35,209 nt of DNA from Nocardiopsaceae bacterium (GTDB lineage Bacteria; Actinomycetota; Actinomycetes; Streptosporangiales; Streptosporangiaceae), in contig JAFMRC010000014.1 in assembly GCA_017354375.1 (NCBI GenBank), positions 1-35,209 on the forward strand, read 5' to 3'. Shown here piece by piece: positions 31,592-35,209 of this stretch (positions within the stretch are counted from its first letter, which is position 1; each line of letters opens with the position of its first letter). The notes beneath the pieces were generated by a model. It was given only the letters and a program-made list of their open reading frames with translations. It had not been told where the DNA came from and ran no database searches. The position numbers and the translations under genes are program-made.

Positions 31592-33154
31592 ATGCTGCTG
31601 GCAGAGGTCGCTGAGGTGTCGCGCTCGGTCGCGAGCACACGGGCGCGGCTGGCCAAGATCGAGGCGCTCGCGGGCGCGCTGCGGTCCGCGTCGCCGGAGG
31701 AGGCACCGGTCGTGGTGGCCTGGCTGTCCGGCGAGCTGTCGCAGCGGCAGATCGGGGTCGGCTGGGCCTCGCTGCGGGACGCGCCGCCGCCGACGCCGAA
31801 GCCCACGCTGTCGGTGTCCGAGGTCGATGCCGCGTTTACCCGGATCGGATCGGTTTCCGGGAAGGGGTCGGCCGCGGCCCGGCGGGAACTGGTGGGTTCC
31901 CTGTTCGGTGCCGCTACGGCCGAAGAGCAGTACTTCCTGGTCCGGCTGCTGTCCGGGGAACTTCGGCAGGGGGCGCTGGACGGCGTGATGACCGAGGCGG
32001 TCGCGCGGGCCGCCTCCGTGCCCGCGGCCGACGTGCGGCGGGCGGTCATGCTCAGCGGCTCGCTGCCCGCCACCGCCGGGGCGGCGCTCGGCGGCGGCAG
32101 CGCGGCACTGGCGAAGTTCGGCTTGCAGGTCGGGCGACCGGTGAAGCCCATGCTGGCCTCCAGCTCGCCGTCCATCGCCGACGCCCTAGCCAAGATCGCC
32201 GGGGATGCCGCGGTCGAGTGGAAGCTTGACGGCATCCGGATCCAGGCGCATGTGGCCGATGGCGAGGTGCGGCTGTTCACCCGGACGCTCGACGACATTA
32301 CCGCCCGGCTCCCCGAAGTCGTCGCGGCGCTGGGGGAACTCCCCGTCCGGGAAGCCGTGTTCGACGGGGAACTGGTCGCGCTGCGCCCCGACGGGCGCCC
32401 GCGGGCATTCCAGGACACCGCAGCGCATGCGGCCCGCGACGTCCCGGCGGCTCAAGCCTCTATGCCGGCAACCCCTACAACAGTGCCGCTGTCGGTGTTC
32501 CTGTTCGACGTGCTGCACTTGGACGGCGCCGACCTGCTAGACCTGCCGGACGCGGAGCGGCACGCCGCGCTGGCCCGCGTGGTACCGCCATCGATGCTCA
32601 TGCCGAGGCTGGTGACGGCCTCACCGGACGAGGCGGAGGCGTTCTTCTTCGACGCGGTGGCCCGCGGCCACGAGGGCGTCGTAGTGAAGTCGCCGGCCAC
32701 GCCGTACGCGGCGGGGCGCCGCGGCGCCGGCTGGATCAAGGTAAAGCCGCGGCACACGCTCGACCTCGTGGTGCTCGCCGTCGAGTGGGGCCACGGCCGG
32801 CGGCGCGGATGGCTGTCCAACCTGCACCTCGGCGCCCGCGACCCGTCGACCGATCCGCCAGGCTGGGTCATGCTGGGCAAGACGTTCAAGGGGCTCACCG
32901 ACGAGCTGCTGGAATGGCAGACGGCCCGGCTACAGGAAATCGAGGACCATCGCGACGACTGGACCGTCTACGTGCGGCCGTCACTCGTGGTCGAGATCGC
33001 GTTCGACGGCGTGCAGCGCAGCCCGCGCTATCCAGGCGGCGTGGCCCTGCGGTTCGCCCGGGTCATCCGCTACCGCGAGGACAAGTCCGCCGCCGAGGCC
33101 GACACGATCGCCACCGTCCGCGCCCTCGCCACCGATACGGACTCCGCGGGATAA
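31592..33154 (+). CDS. ATP-dependent DNA ligase, LigB-type
   Basis: 520 residues, similar in build to mycobacterial LigB (Rv3062). N-terminal DNA-binding domain (about 1-180) with [13 protein letters not shown]; adenylation domain with motif [14 protein letters not shown] (Lys211 takes the AMP), motif [14 protein letters not shown], motif [11 protein letters not shown] and motif [11 protein letters not shown]; then an OB-fold domain with [20 protein letters not shown] and [14 protein letters not shown]. It would seal nicks with ATP beside the essential NAD-dependent LigA. GAGGG lies just before the ATG, which is very close. The stop is 17 bp before ffh, implying co-transcription, an unusual partnership. 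Confidence 0.95.
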   Translation: MLLAEVAEVSRSVASTRARLAKIEALAGALRSASPEEAPVVVAWLSGELSQRQIGVGWASLRDAPPPTPKPTLSVSEVDAAFTRIGSVSGKGSAAARRELVGSLFGAATAEEQYFLVRLLSGELRQGALDGVMTEAVARAASVPAADVRRAVMLSGSLPATAGAALGGGSAALAKFGLQVGRPVKPMLASSSPSIADALAKIAGDAAVEWKLDGIRIQAHVADGEVRLFTRTLDDITARLPEVVAALGELPVREAVFDGELVALRPDGRPRAFQDTAAHAARDVPAAQASMPATPTTVPLSVFLFDVLHLDGADLLDLPDAERHAALARVVPPSMLMPRLVTASPDEAEAFFFDAVARGHEGVVVKSPATPYAAGRRGAGWIKVKPRHTLDLVVLAVEWGHGRRRGWLSNLHLGARDPSTDPPGWVMLGKTFKGLTDELLEWQTARLQEIEDHRDDWTVYVRPSLVVEIAFDGVQRSPRYPGGVALRFARVIRYREDKSAAEADTIATVRALATDTDSAG

Positions 33155-33171
33155 CCGGTAGCCTGGAGATC

Positions 33172-34887
<1,716 letters not shown>

Positions 34888-34967
34888 CCGACGCGGCCCG
34901 CCCCGCCCCCTCCCCTCCGCGCCTCCCCCTCCGCGGCCCGGCCTCTCCGCAGCCCGGCCTCTCCGCA

Positions 34968-35020
34968 GCCCAAGTGCGCACTCGGGCAATCTCTAGCCGA
35001 CCCAAAAGCGCATTTGGCAC
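34968..35020 (+). repeat. 54-bp palindromic element, copy 3
   Basis: GCCCAAGTGCGCACTCGGGC, AATCTCTAGCCG, ACCCAAAAGCGCATTTGGCA plus a final C. Both arms and the CTCTAG loop are kept relative to copy 2. It starts at the end of the 16-bp tandem repeat. Confidence 0.8.
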
Positions 35021-35064
35021 CCTGGAGGCGCGGGCGCATTCCCTCCGCGCCTGCCCCTTCCAAC

Positions 35065-35100
35065 GTGCCAGGTGCGCACTCGGTCACGCTCTAGCCGCAA
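35065..35100 (+). repeat. 54-bp palindromic element, copy 4 (decayed right arm)
   Basis: GTGCCAGGTGCGCACTCGGT then CACGCTCTAGCCGCAATG; the right arm is lost. It starts 97 bp after copy 3, almost the same spacing as copies 1 and 2. Confidence 0.65.
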
Positions 35101-35153
35101 TGCTGGGGAGTTAAGGTCCGGCTAGGTTTGTCCCGGATTTCGCGAGGTGCACC

Positions 35154-35209
35154 GTGCCGGGCTGGTGGCCGCTGTGGATGCGGCTGGTGATGCCGGTGAT
35201 CTGCTTGGT
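35154..35209 (+). CDS. Start of a possible membrane protein (truncated by window)
   Basis: A GTG at 35154 preceded by GAGGT (35144-35148) opens a frame reading VPGWWPLWMRLVMPVICL to the window end. The visible part is hydrophobic. Too short to assign. Confidence 0.4.
   Translation, partial: MPGWWPLWMRLVMPVICL

Larger units (their letters stand above)
34888..35153 (+). other. Repeat-rich spacer after ffh
   Basis: 266 bp without a gene. C-rich sequence after the ffh stop leads into two exact 16-bp units CCCGGCCTCTCCGCAG (34937-34952 and 34953-34968), then palindromic-element copies 3 and 4, then AT-richer sequence with GTTAAGG and TAGGTTTG (35110-35130) that may be a promoter for the gene starting at 35154. 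Confidence 0.55.

Overview
The window is GC-rich chromosomal DNA from an actinobacterium. The gene order on the minus strand (rpsP, KH protein, rimM, trmD, rplS, lepB, rnhB, DUF2469, yraN, comM, dprA, xerC, rpsB, tsf, pyrH, frr, cdsA) is the conserved actinobacterial block, and having xerC next to dprA resembles Mycobacterium more than Streptomyces, where whiG lies near here. I would not name a genus.

Layout. (1) 1-2030: a mobile-element scar, with a tyrosine recombinase coupled to a small HTH protein (cut by the window edge) beside the 3' remnant of an IS605/IS1341-type tnpB. (2) 2123-5210: a three-gene operon (PF10118-like predicted metal-dependent hydrolase, VanB/PDR-type iron-sulfur flavoprotein reductase, EphD-like alpha/beta hydrolase) behind a promoter that looks leaderless. 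(3) 5385-7103: an APC-family amino-acid permease ending at a strong hairpin. (4) 7230-13012, minus: xerC, rpsB, tsf, pyrH, frr, cdsA. (5) 13119-16433, minus: yraN, comM, dprA, preceded by three evenly spaced DnaA boxes. (6) 17106-21235, minus: rnhB, DUF2469, a beta-phosphoglucomutase-like HAD protein and a GH65 glycoside phosphorylase, all overlapping or nearly so. (7) 21371-26076, minus: rpsP, KH, rimM, trmD, rplS, lepB. (8) 26572-31423, plus: a complete branched-chain-amino-acid-type ABC transporter (binding lipoprotein, two ATPases, two permeases). (9) 31592-34887, plus: ATP-dependent DNA ligase and ffh in one unit. A possible membrane protein begins at 35154.

The protein genes are mostly recognisable. 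The unusual material is in the repeats: a family of short dispersed repeats centred on ATCCGTTCGG, found at five gene ends; a 54-bp palindromic hairpin element present as two doublets of almost identical spacing; an 82-bp tandem repeat running into the lepB 3' end; tandem duplications that copy the stop codons of rpsB and the HAD gene; and codon-length repeat expansions in many housekeeping proteins (TrmD, RimM, XerC, DprA, LepB, S2, S16, Ffh). This genome seems to tolerate or generate short tandem duplications readily. No tRNA, rRNA or CRISPR array was seen.
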